Shown here in pieces: positions 8,947-17,881 of a stretch of DNA of 64,000 bases. The first letter of the stretch is position 1; every line of letters begins with the position of its first letter. Source of the stretch: RPQJ01 sp963746325. Its GTDB lineage: Bacteria > Pseudomonadota > Gammaproteobacteria > Steroidobacterales > Steroidobacteraceae. The position numbers and the translations under genes were made by a program. Location of the stretch: NCBI GenBank assembly GCA_963746325.1, contig CAVVBC010000005.1, positions 1-64,000 on the forward strand, given 5' to 3'. A model generated the notes under the pieces. That model ran no database searches, was not told where the DNA came from, and saw only the letters and a program-made list of their open reading frames with translations.

Positions 8947-8995
8947 CGCGGTGCGTCGTCGCGCTTGCGCCGCGGCGCGCGCTGCAGCGACGCGC

Positions 8996-10167
8996 TCACA
9001 GGGCGAGCTGGCGCGCAGCCAGGTCTTTCATGATTTCCTCCGCACCGCCGCCGATCATGTTGACCTTCACTTCGCGATAGATGCGTTCCGAGCGCGTGCC
9101 GCGCATGTAGCCCATGCCGCCGAGCGTCTGCACGGCCGCGTCGGCGCAGAACTGCATCGTGCGCGTCGCCGTGTTCTTGGCCATGCACACGGCGGCGATC
9201 ACCGCGGGAGCTGCCGGACCCTCGTGGTCGAGGCGCCAGGCGACGTCCTCGAGCAGTGCCCGCGTCGACTCGATCTGCGCCAGCATGTCGACGAAGCGAT
9301 GGCGCACGACCTGGTGGTCCACCAGCCGCTGGCCGAACGTCCTGCGCTGTTGCGCCCAGGCGAGCGCTTCGCAGTAGCAGGCCCAGGCGAAGCCGAGCGC
9401 GAAGCCGGCCATGGAGAATCGCTCGGCGGTGAAGTTGTGCATGATGGCGCGGAAGCCCTCGCCTTCCGGCCCAGCAGGTTCGCGGCCGGGACGCGCGCGC
9501 CGGCGAACGTGAGGTGAGCAGTGTCCGATGCCCACCAACCCATTTTCTGCAGGGGCGTGCGCGTGAAGCCTGGGGTGTCGCGGTCGACCACCAGCAGCGA
9601 GATGCCACGCGCGCCGCGCGCCTCGGGGTCGGTCCGCACGGCCACCGTGTAGATGTCCGCGCGCATGCCGGACGTGATGAAGGTCTTCTCGCCGTCCAGC
9701 ACGTAGGCATCGCCGTCGCGCCGCGCCACGGTACGCAAGGCCGCGACATCCGAGCCCCCTGACGGCTCCGTGATCGCGAGCGCGGCGATCCACTCGCCGG
9801 ACAATATCCGGGGCAGCGTCCGCTGCTGCAGTTCGCGGGACCCGAGGGCCGCGATCGGCGGCGCCGCAATGGCGTGTGACAGCAGCGATGCCAGCAGCCC
9901 GCCCGAACCGCACTGCGCGAGTTCGACACACAGGATCAGCGAATGCAGGAAGTCAGCGTCCGGCACGCCGCCGAATTCCTCCGGCATGCGCAGGCCGAAC
10001 AGCCCCGCGGCCGCCGCCCTGGGGTACAGGTCACGCGGGAACTCGCCCGCCTCGTCCCATGCGGTGGCGTGCGGCGCCAGCTCGCGCGCGACGAAGCGCT
10101 GCACGGACTCGCGCAGGGCCAGGTGCTCGGGCGTCTGCCGGGCGGGATTGAGCCACAGGGGTTGCAC
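8996..10167 (-). CDS. Acyl-CoA dehydrogenase (frame broken once near 9470)
   Basis: FAD-dependent alpha,beta-dehydrogenation of an acyl-CoA. The N-terminal part reads in one frame from MQPLWLNPARQTPEHLALRE through the FAD-binding segment LAITEPSGGSDVA and TFITSG to VPAANLLG. The C-terminal part continues in another frame from GEGFRAIMHNFTAERFSMAG through RTFGQRLVDHQ and LGGMGYMRGT to the TGA at 8996. Restoring one base in the GGCCC stretch at 9468-9472 joins the two parts without loss, giving the normal family length of about 390 residues. It is divergent from the carboxylase operon at 10249 and shares its promoter region. Substrate unknown; a branched or terpenoid-derived acyl-CoA fits the neighbours. 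Confidence 0.85.
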
Positions 10168-10198
10168 GCCCCAAGCTTAGGCCCACCCCCTTTATTCA

Positions 10199-10212
10199 AG
10201 CAAGCGCTTGCT
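10199..10212. promoter_or_regulatory. Perfect 14-bp palindrome, probable TetR operator
   Basis: AGCAAGC|GCTTGCT is an exact dyad in the 81-base gap between the divergent acyl-CoA dehydrogenase (start 10167) and the carboxylase beta gene (start 10249). TetR proteins usually bind 14-18-bp palindromes of this kind between divergent genes. The nearest tetR, at 8329-8946, is in the leftward unit. Repression of both directions, with release by an acyl-CoA, is the inference. Confidence 0.6.
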
Positions 10213-10248
10213 CTACGATCCAGCTCATCGATCAGCACGAGGTGGAGC

Positions 10249-11866
10249 ATGCCGGTCTTCGAGTCGTCGCTGGACATGGCGGGCGCCGCCTGCGGCGAGA
10301 ACCGGGCGCACATGCTGGCGTTGATCGCCCGCCATGACGAGTTGCGCGAGCGCACGGCGGCCGCATCGGGCCGGGCCGGACCGCGCTTCGCCCGGCGCGG
10401 GCAGTTGCTGCCGCGCGAGCGGCTGGGGCTGCTGCTCGACGCGGGGGCTCCGTACCTCGAGCTCTCGGCGTGCGCGGGCTACCTGCTCGACCAGCCCGAT
10501 CCGGACAAGTCGACGCCGGGCGGCGGCCTGCTCGCCGGCATCGGCGAGGTGAGCGGCGCCCGTTGCGTGGTGGTGGTCGACGATTCCGGCATCGAAGCGG
10601 GCGCGCTGCAACCGATGGGACTCGAGAAGTTCCAGCGCGCCCAGCAGCTCGCGCTCGAGAACCGGCTGCCCTTCGTGCACCTGGTCGAGTCGGCCGGCGC
10701 CAACCTGCTGCGCTATCGGGTCGAAGACTTCATCAGCGGCGGTTCGCACTACGCGCGCCTCGCCCGGCTCTCGGCCGCCGGCATTCCGGTGCTCACCATC
10801 GTGCACGGCAGCGCCACTGCCGGCGGCGCCTACATGCCCGGCATGTCCGACTTCGTGGTCATGGTGCGCGACCGGGCCCGCGCCTTCCTTGCCGGGCCGC
10901 CGCTGCTCAAGGCCGCGACCGGCGAGATCGCCACCGAAGAAGAACTCGGTGGCGCCCTCATGCACGCCACGGTGTCCGGGCTCGCGGACTGCCTCGCCGA
11001 GGACGATGCCGACGCGATCCGCGCGCTGCGCGAGCACTTGTTGCGGCTGGCCTGGCATCGGCACGAGGCACCGTTGCCCGCTGCGCCCGCGCCACGCTAT
11101 CCCGGACGAGGACCTGCTCGGCATCATGCCGGTCGATGGCCGCAAGCCGGTCGACATGCGCGAGATCATCGCGCGCCTTTGCGACGACTCGGACTTCATG
11201 GAGTTCCAGCCGACCTACGGGCCCGCGACGGTCTGCGCGCATGCGTCGATCGGCGGCTTTCCGGTCGGCCTCCTGACCAACAACGGCCCGCTCGACCCCG
11301 CGGGTGCGAGCAAGGCCACGCACTTCATCCAGCAGTGCTGCCAGTCCGGGTTGCCGCTGGTTTACCTGCAGCACACCACGGGCTACATCGTCGGCCGCGA
11401 CTCCGAGCGTGCGGGCATGATCAAGCACGGGTCGAAGATGATCCAGGCCGTCGCCAACGCGACGGTGCCGCAGGTCACCGTCCAGTGCGGCGCATCGTAC
11501 GGCGCCGGCAACTACGGCATGTGCGGGCGCGGGTTTGCGCCGCGCTTCCTGTTCTCGTGGCCCAACGCCCGCACCGCCGTCATGGGTGCGGAGCAGGCGG
11601 CCGGCACCATGGCGATCGTGATGGAAGCCTCGGCCAAGGAACGCGGACTCGAACCCGACCGCGCGCAGATCGACGGCATGCGGGCGAAGATCGTCGACAC
11701 GTTCGAGCGCCAGACCTCGGCGTTCTACACGTCGGGTCGCCTGCTGGACGACGGCATCATCGATCCGCGCGAGACGCGCCGCGTGCTCACGCAGGTGCTG
11801 TACCTGTTCCGGCGCGCAGACGCGCTCACGTTGCGCCCGCTCACCTTCGGCGTCGCCCGACCCTGA
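10249..11866 (+). CDS. Acyl-CoA carboxylase, carboxyltransferase (beta) subunit (frame broken once near 11104)
   Basis: Transfers CO2 from carboxybiotin to an acyl-CoA. The first part (MPVFESSLDMAG...) has the methylcrotonyl/geranyl-CoA carboxylase-like features ERLGLLLDAGAPYLELS, the oxyanion-hole segment GSATAGGAYMPGMSD and LAGPPLLKAATGE. The second part has the C-terminal crotonase-like domain with TTGYIVGRDSERAGMIKHGS and GASYGAGNYGMCGRGFAPRF. One extra base in the stretch CCCGGACG at 11101-11108 splits them; removing it gives YPDEDLLGIM in frame and about 538 residues, the family length. The start ATG follows AGGTGGAG. It pairs with the biotin subunit three genes downstream. Methylcrotonyl-CoA, geranyl-CoA or a related branched enoyl-CoA is the probable substrate. 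Confidence 0.88.
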
Positions 11867-11881
11867 CCTTCCGAGGCCTCC

Positions 11882-13041
11882 ATGCTATTCACGCACGAGC
11901 ACGCTGAACTCCGCCGCACGGTCGAGCGCTTCTGCCGCGAGGAACTGAATCCGCACGTCGAGGCCTGGGAAGACTCTGGCGCCTTTCCCGCGCACGAGGT
12001 CTTCCGCAAGCTGGGCAAGCTGGGCCTGCTCGGGCTGACCAAGCCGGCGACCGTCGGTGGAGCCGCGCTCGATTACAGCTACGCCGTGGTCCTCGCCGAA
12101 GCCCTGGGCGCATGCAACTGTGGCGGCGTGCCACTCGCGATCGGCGTGCAGACGGACATGGCGACGCCTGCACTCGCCCGCATCGGCAGTCCGGAACTGC
12201 AGCGCGAGTTCCTGGTACCCGCCGTGGCCGGCGAACAGGTGGCCTGCATCGGCGTGTCCGAACCCGGCGCCGGCTCGGACGTGGCCTCCATCCGCACCAC
12301 CGCCCGCAAGGATGGCGGCGACTACGTCATCAACGGCGGCAAGCTCTGGATCACCAACGGCGCGCAGGCCGACTGGATGTGCTGTCTCGCCAACACGTCC
12401 GACGGACAGCCCGCACCGCAACAAGTCACTGATCGTCGTGCCGATGAAGACTCCCGGCGTGACGCGTGGCGCGCACGATCCGCAAGCTCGGCATGCATTC
12501 GTCGGACACCGCGCAGATCCATTTCGACGACGTGCGCGTGCCGCAGCACTACCGCATCGGCGATGAAGGCATGGGCTTCACCTACCAGATGCAGCAGTTC
12601 CAGGAAGAGCGGCTCTGGGGCGCGGCGAACGCGCTCGGCGGGCTCGACCACGCCATTGCAGACACGGTCGAATACACGCGCACGCGGCAGATCTTCGGGC
12701 GCAGCGTGCTCGACCACCAGGTGGTGCACTACACGCTCGCCGAACTGCAGACCGAAGTCGAAGCCCTGCGCGCACTGGTGTACCGCGCGACCGAACTGTT
12801 CGTCGCCGGGCAGGACGTCACCCAACTGGCGTCGATGGCCAAGCTCAAGGCGGGCCGGCTGTCGCGCGAAGTGGCCGACAAGTGCCTGCAGTACTGGGGC
12901 GGCATGGGCTACACGTGGGAGAACCGTGTCTCGCGCCTCTATCGCGATGCTCGCCTCGGCTCCATCGGCGGCGGCGCGGACGAAGTCATGCTGTCGATCA
13001 TCTGCAAGCTGAACGGCACGCTGTCGAGGCCCGGCGCATGA
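11882..13041 (+). CDS. Acyl-CoA dehydrogenase (frame broken twice, near 12411 and 12470)
   Basis: Second acyl-CoA dehydrogenase of the cluster. The N-terminal part (MLFTHEHAELRRTVERFCRE) carries the FAD motif IGVSEPGAGSDVASIRTTA and LWITNGAQADW. Then an extra base in CCC (12410-12412) and another in GGCGCG (12469-12471) shift the frame twice. Once both are removed, the chain runs RNKSLIVVPMKTPGVTRG into RTIRKLGMHSSDTAQIHFDD and on to the end, with RQIFGRSVLDHQ and the catalytic-loop region YWGGMGYTWENRVSRLYRD. The repaired length of about 386 residues is normal. It starts 15 bases after the carboxylase beta stop, and its stop overlaps the next gene's start (ATGA), so the genes are translationally coupled. 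Confidence 0.87.
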
Positions 13042-13853
13042 GCCTCGTGCAGGCCGAGCGGCGCGACGCATTCTGGTTCGCGCGGCTCAATCGCCCCGAC
13101 AAGCGCAACGCGCTCTCCGAAGCCATGATGGGCGAACTGCTCGCGCTGTGCGACGAGGTCGAACGCGACCGGGGCGCGCGCGCACTGGTGCTCTGGGGCG
13201 CGGGCGGCAGCTTTTGCGCAGGCGGCGACTTCGATCGCTTCCAGGCGCTGATGGCGACGGCGCCACCTGCCGGCACCGATCCCATCGCGACGCACAATCG
13301 CATTTACGGCACGCTGCTCGAGCGCCTGGCTGCCCTGCCGGTGGCAACCCTGGGCATCGTCCGTGGCGCTGCGATGGGTGGCGGCGTCGGCCTTGCCTGC
13401 GCCATGGACCGCGTGATCGCCACGGACGATGCCGTGTTCGCCCTGCCCGAAGCAGCGCTGGGCCTGGCGCCGGCCCAGATTGCTCCTTTCGTTGCCCGGC
13501 GCTTAGGGTGCGTGCAGGCGCGCTGGCACATGCTGACGGCCGCGCGGCTCGATGCTGCGGCCGCGCTGGATGTGGGACTCGCGGATCGCGTCGTGACGCC
13601 GGCCGCACTCGACGCCGCAGTGGCGGCGGAACTCGCGCTGCTTGCACGCGTCGAGCCCGCGGCGCTGCGCGTCACCAAGCAACTGACGTTGCGCAACCAG
13701 TCGGCGCCGCTGGCGGCGGCGCTGGATGCGGCGGCGCAGGACTTTGCCGCGCTGCTGCGCACCGGGTCCGCGCAGGAGGGGATCGCTGCCAGTCGCGAGC
13801 GGCGATCGCCACGGTGGCACACCGGCGTGCCCGCCTTGCCGGAGTTCACCTGA
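13038..13853 (+). CDS. Enoyl-CoA hydratase/isomerase family protein (271 aa)
   Basis: Crotonase-fold enzyme. It has the CoA/oxyanion-hole motifs SFCAGGDFDRF near residue 55 and GIVRGAAMGGGVGLACAMD near 112-130, and the second active-site region FALPEAALGLAPAQIAPFVA near 140. The glutamate in LPEAALG is at the usual catalytic position. The start ATG overlaps the dehydrogenase stop by four bases, and the stop shares TGATG with the next gene. In Liu/Atu-type operons this position holds the hydratase acting on the carboxylated enoyl-CoA (methylglutaconyl-CoA or isohexenylglutaconyl-CoA hydratase). That role is likely here but the substrate cannot be read from sequence. Confidence 0.88.
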   Translation: MSLVQAERRDAFWFARLNRPDKRNALSEAMMGELLALCDEVERDRGARALVLWGAGGSFCAGGDFDRFQALMATAPPAGTDPIATHNRIYGTLLERLAALPVATLGIVRGAAMGGGVGLACAMDRVIATDDAVFALPEAALGLAPAQIAPFVARRLGCVQARWHMLTAARLDAAAALDVGLADRVVTPAALDAAVAAELALLARVEPAALRVTKQLTLRNQSAPLAAALDAAAQDFAALLRTGSAQEGIAASRERRSPRWHTGVPALPEFT

Positions 13854-15854
13854 TGTCCGTGCGACGCCTGTTGATTGCCAATCGCGGCGAGATCGTCACA
13901 CGCATCGCGCGCACCGCGCGCCGCATGGGGATCGCCACCGTCGCGGTCTACTCCGACGCCGACCGCACCAATCCGCATGTCGGAGCCTGCGACGACGCCG
14001 TGGCCCTGGGCGGCCTGGCCGCGGCCGACAGCTATCTCTGCATCGACAAGCTGCTGGCCGCAGCACGCGCGGCAGGAGCCGACGCGATCCATCCTGGCTA
14101 CGGCTTCCTCGCAGAAAGCCCCGCGTTCGCAAGCGCAGTGCTGGACGCCGGGCTCGTCTTCGTCGGGCCTTCGCCGCCAGCCATTGCGGCAATGGGAGAC
14201 AAGGCCCGCGCGCGTCAGCGCATGGCCGCGGCGGGCATTCCCGTCGTGCCGGGCTACGACGGCGAGGACCAGGACGCCGGCACGCTATGCCGCGAGGCGG
14301 CACGGATTGGCTTCCCGGTCATGGTGAAGGCCGCCGCGGGCGGCGGCGGGCGGGGCATGCGTCGGGTGGATGACGAATCCGGCCTGCCCGGCGCGCTGCG
14401 TTCCGCAGCCGCCGAAGCCGCGAAAGCTTTCGGTGACGGCCGGCTGATCCTGGAACGCGCCATCGTCGAGCCGCGCCACGTCGAAGTGCAGGTCTTTGCC
14501 GACGCGCACGGCAACGTGCTGCACCTTGGCGAACGCGATTGCTCCGTGCAACGCCGGCACCAGAAGGTGATCGAGGAATCGCCCTCGCCCGCCGTCGATG
14601 CCGGGCTGCGTGAGCGCATGGGAGCCACTGCGGTCGCCGTTGCCCGCGAGATCGGCTACGTGGGTGCGGGCACCGTGGAGTTCCTGCTCGATCGCACGGG
14701 CCACTTCTACTTCATGGAGATGAACACGCGGCTGCAGGTGGAACATCCGGTCACCGAATGCGTCACGGGGCTCGACCTGGTCGAGTGGCAGTTGCGCGTC
14801 GCGCGCGGGGAGCCATTGCCCCAGCGCCAGGACGAAGTGCAGTTCGACGGGCACGCAATCGAGGTCCGGCTGTGCGCCGAGTCGCCGGTCGACGAATTCC
14901 TGCCGGGCAGTGGCACGGTGCTCGACTGGTCGGTGCCGGACACCATCCGCTGCGACCATGCGCTCGACGTCGGCACGGTGGTACCTGCATGGTATGACTC
15001 GATGGTTGCCAAGCTGGTCGTCCGCGCGGCCACGCGCGACGAGTGCATCGAACAGCTGGCCGACGCGCTCGACCGCACCGTACTGCTGGGCGTGCCGAGC
15101 AATCGCGTGTTCCTGGCCCGTGCCCTGCGACACGACGGCTTCCGCGCCGGCCGTGACGTGTCGACGGCGTTCATCGAACGACACTTCGGCGAGCCCGGCA
15201 CGCGCGCAACGCCACCCGACGCGAGGACGTGGGCACTCGCCGCATGGCTGTCGATTGCTGGCGCGCCTGAAGCCGAATGCACGCCGGCGGAATGGCGAAA
15301 CTGGAGCACGGGGCGGCCCCTCCCCCAGCCCTGGGCGCTGCATTGGCGCGCGCCTGCTGCTTTCGCCACAGCCACCCGCGCGCTGCGGGGACGCCTGTAC
15401 CTGACCCCTTGCAGCGCGCAGATCGAACACGAGTCCGGCCGACATACCTTGGTGGGCGTGGCGGCAATGGCGGGCCGCACGGGGCACGCCGAGGTGGACG
15501 GCGAGCGCTGCGACTACCGCTACGCCTGGTCTGGTTCAACGTTATGGCTGCACACCCCGCGCGGCGACCATGCCTTCCAGGACACCGCGGCGCGAGCCGG
15601 TGCGTTCCGCGCAGTCCGCGGCCGCGATCGCCGCCACGGTGCGTGCCACGATCAACGGCCGCGTGCTCGAAGTGCTGGCGCTGCCCGGCGCCACGGTCGC
15701 ACAGGGCGACCGGCTGGTGGTGCTCGAAGCCATGAAGATGGAGCATGAAGTCCGTGCGGCGCGGGCGGGCGTGATTGCGCAGGTCGGTGTGGCGACGGGC
15801 GACCAGGTCGTCCCGGGCCAACTGCTCGTGCGCTTCGAGGGAGACGCTGCATGA
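13853..15854 (+). CDS. Acyl-CoA carboxylase, biotin carboxylase + biotin carrier (alpha) subunit (frame broken once near 15605)
   Basis: ATP-dependent carboxylation of biotin. It reads MSVRRLLIANRGEIVTRIAR at the start, then the ATP-grasp domain with the glycine loop KAAAGGGGRGMRRV, HVEVQVFADAHGNVLHLGER, EMNTRLQVEHPVTE and the biotin carboxylase C-terminal domain ending near residue 450. A linker and BT-like region follow. The biotin carrier domain with EAMKMEHE (biotinyl Lys) lies in the next frame; removing one T at 15605-15606 fuses them and gives about 666 residues, normal for MCC-type alpha chains. The start overlaps the hydratase stop (TGATG) and the stop overlaps the BKACE start (ATGA). 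It works with the beta subunit at 10249. Confidence 0.9.
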
Positions 15855-16717
15855 CGAACAAGGTAGTGGTGACGTGCGCGCTGACCGGCGTGCTCACGGA
15901 TCCCGCCCAGCACAACGTACCGGTGACGCCGGCGGAAATGGCGCGCGAAGCGCGCGCCGCATGCGATGCCGGTGCGAGCGTGGTGCACGTGCACTTTCGA
16001 CAACAGGACGCCGGCAAGGGCCACCTGCCGAGCTGGGATCCCGCTCTCGCGCTCGAGATCGCGCAGGCGATCAGGGACGCCTGCCCCGGCGTCATTTTCA
16101 ATCAATCCACCGGCGTGGTGGGACCAGACATCGCCGGACCCGTGGCCTGCATGCGCGCAATCCGGCCGGAGATCGCGGCGGCGAATGCCGGTTCGCTGAA
16201 TTACCTCAAGGTGCGTGGCGACGGCCGCTGGGCCTGGCCGCCGATGCTGTTCGACAACCCCGTCGAGAAGGTGGCGGCCTTCCTCGAGGTGATGCGCGAG
16301 ACCGGCGCGCTGCCCGAATTCGAGTGCTTCGATGTCGGCATCGTGCGCAGCGTCGGGATGTTCATGCGCGCCGGAATCTATCGCGGGCACGCGGATCTCA
16401 ACTTCGTCATGGGTGTCGATTCCGGCATGCCGGCGGACCCAGCCTTGCTGCCGATACTCGTCGGGCTGCTGCCCATGGGTGCGACCTGGCAAGTGACGGC
16501 CATCGGCCGCGAGAACGTCTGGCCATTGCATCAACGCACCGCCGAACTGGGCGGCAACCTGCGCACGGGCCTCGAGGACACGTTCTACCTGCCGGACGGC
16601 CGCAAGGCGCGCAGCAACGGCGAACTGATCGCAGCCATCGTGGCATTGGCTCGCGCCGCAGGGCGGGAATGCGCGACGCCCGCCGAAGCGCGGCAGATGC
16701 TGCACCTGGCCGCCTGA
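15851..16717 (+). CDS. BKACE family beta-keto acid cleavage enzyme (288 aa)
   Basis: Zn-dependent TIM-barrel enzyme of the DUF849/BKACE family, which condenses a beta-keto acid with acetyl-CoA and splits it to acetoacetate plus a new acyl-CoA (3-keto-5-aminohexanoate cleavage enzyme is the type member). VVHVHFRQQDAG gives zinc ligands His46 and His48; GLEDTFYLPDG has the conserved Glu242. The loop FECFDVGIVRSVG departs from the more common FD-GH pattern, so the substrate may differ from characterised members. The start overlaps the alpha-carboxylase stop by four bases, so it belongs to that operon, where HMG-CoA lyase would be expected in a leucine pathway. This suggests a variant ending. Confidence 0.88.
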   Translation: MTNKVVVTCALTGVLTDPAQHNVPVTPAEMAREARAACDAGASVVHVHFRQQDAGKGHLPSWDPALALEIAQAIRDACPGVIFNQSTGVVGPDIAGPVACMRAIRPEIAAANAGSLNYLKVRGDGRWAWPPMLFDNPVEKVAAFLEVMRETGALPEFECFDVGIVRSVGMFMRAGIYRGHADLNFVMGVDSGMPADPALLPILVGLLPMGATWQVTAIGRENVWPLHQRTAELGGNLRTGLEDTFYLPDGRKARSNGELIAAIVALARAAGRECATPAEARQMLHLAA

Positions 16718-16744
16718 GCGCGGCGCTGCCCGGAGATCGAGACG

Positions 16745-17881
16745 ATGCGCAAATTCATCCTGCTGGCAGGCGTGGTCATCCTGCTGGTCGCGGCCTACCT
16801 GCTGGCGTGGCCCGTGCCGATCGATCCGGTCGCGTGGCAGGCCCCTGCGTCGACAGGCTATGCAGGCGTCCATGCACGCAACGACAAGCTCGCTGACGTG
16901 CGCCTGATTTCCATTGCGCCAGAGATCGGTCCCGAGCACATCGAGTTCGGACCCGACGGCCGGCTGTACACGGGCACGTTGTCGGGCGCCGTCCTGCGCA
17001 TGAATCCCGACGGCAGCGCGCAGGAAGTGGTGGCGCGCACCGGCGGTCGCCCGCTCGGCATCGCGTTCGATGCGAATGGCGAGCTGCGGGTGGCCGACGC
17101 GCTGCGCGGCTTGCTGGCCGTCGATGCTGCGGGTGAGGTGCGCGTGCTGACCGACAAGGTCGACGGCACGCCGATCCTTTTTGCCGACGCGCTGGTCGTG
17201 GCGGCGGACGGCAAGATCCTGTTCACGGACGCGACGCAGCGCAGCTCACCGCGCGACTACGGCACGTTCGATGCTGCGCTCTACGACATCCTCGAGCAGT
17301 CCTGCACGGGGCGCCTGCTCGAGTTCGATCCGGCCGTCGGCACGACGCGTGTCGTGGCGCAGGGGCTGTGCTTCCCGAACGGCGTGGCGCTGGCAGCGGA
17401 CGAGCAAACGGCCCTGGTGGCCGAGACGGGCACGTATCGCATCCTGAAAATCGCGCGCTCCGCCCAAGGCATCGATGCGGGAACAGCTTTGCGCACGCGG
17501 GCCGCAGGGGTCGCGGTGGTGCTCGACAACCTGCCCGGCTTTCCCGACAACCTCACACGCGGCGCGGATGGTCGCTACTGGACGGGCTTCACCAAGCCGC
17601 GCAGCGCGGCGATCGACTCGATGTCAGGCAAGCCGTGGCTGCGCGCACTGACCCTGCGACTGCCGAAATCGCTGTGGCCCGTGCCACCCGTGTACGGCCA
17701 CGTGCTCGCCTTCGACGAGCAGGGCCGCGTGCTGGCGGACCTGCAGGACCCGGGCGGCAAGCTGCCGGAGACGAGCGGCGCGACGGAGCACGCAGGCAGG
17801 CTCTATGTGCAGAGCCTGCATGCACCCACCCTCGGCGTGCTCGAGCTCAAGGACGCGGCAGCGCCGCCCCGATCTCCCTGA
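16745..17881 (+). CDS. SMP-30/gluconolactonase-like, strictosidine-synthase-type beta-propeller (378 aa)
   Basis: Calcium-dependent six-bladed beta-propeller hydrolase, anchored by an N-terminal membrane helix (residues 4-22, ILLAGVVILLVAAYLLAW). Recognisable pieces are GPEHIEFGPDGRLYTGTLSG, GRPLGIAFDANGELRVADA, GLCFPNGVALAADEQTALVAETGTYRI (shown here as the core of the strictosidine-synthase-like motif) and the C-terminal PPVYGHVLAFDEQGRVLADLQ. It resembles the APMAP/strictosidine synthase branch more than cytosolic gluconolactonase. It lies 27 bases after the BKACE gene and is probably co-transcribed. A lactonase or esterase step on the degraded compound is plausible but unproven. Its 3' end overlaps the convergent decarboxylase by 35 bases. 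Confidence 0.85.
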   Translation: MRKFILLAGVVILLVAAYLLAWPVPIDPVAWQAPASTGYAGVHARNDKLADVRLISIAPEIGPEHIEFGPDGRLYTGTLSGAVLRMNPDGSAQEVVARTGGRPLGIAFDANGELRVADALRGLLAVDAAGEVRVLTDKVDGTPILFADALVVAADGKILFTDATQRSSPRDYGTFDAALYDILEQSCTGRLLEFDPAVGTTRVVAQGLCFPNGVALAADEQTALVAETGTYRILKIARSAQGIDAGTALRTRAAGVAVVLDNLPGFPDNLTRGADGRYWTGFTKPRSAAIDSMSGKPWLRALTLRLPKSLWPVPPVYGHVLAFDEQGRVLADLQDPGGKLPETSGATEHAGRLYVQSLHAPTLGVLELKDAAAPPRSP

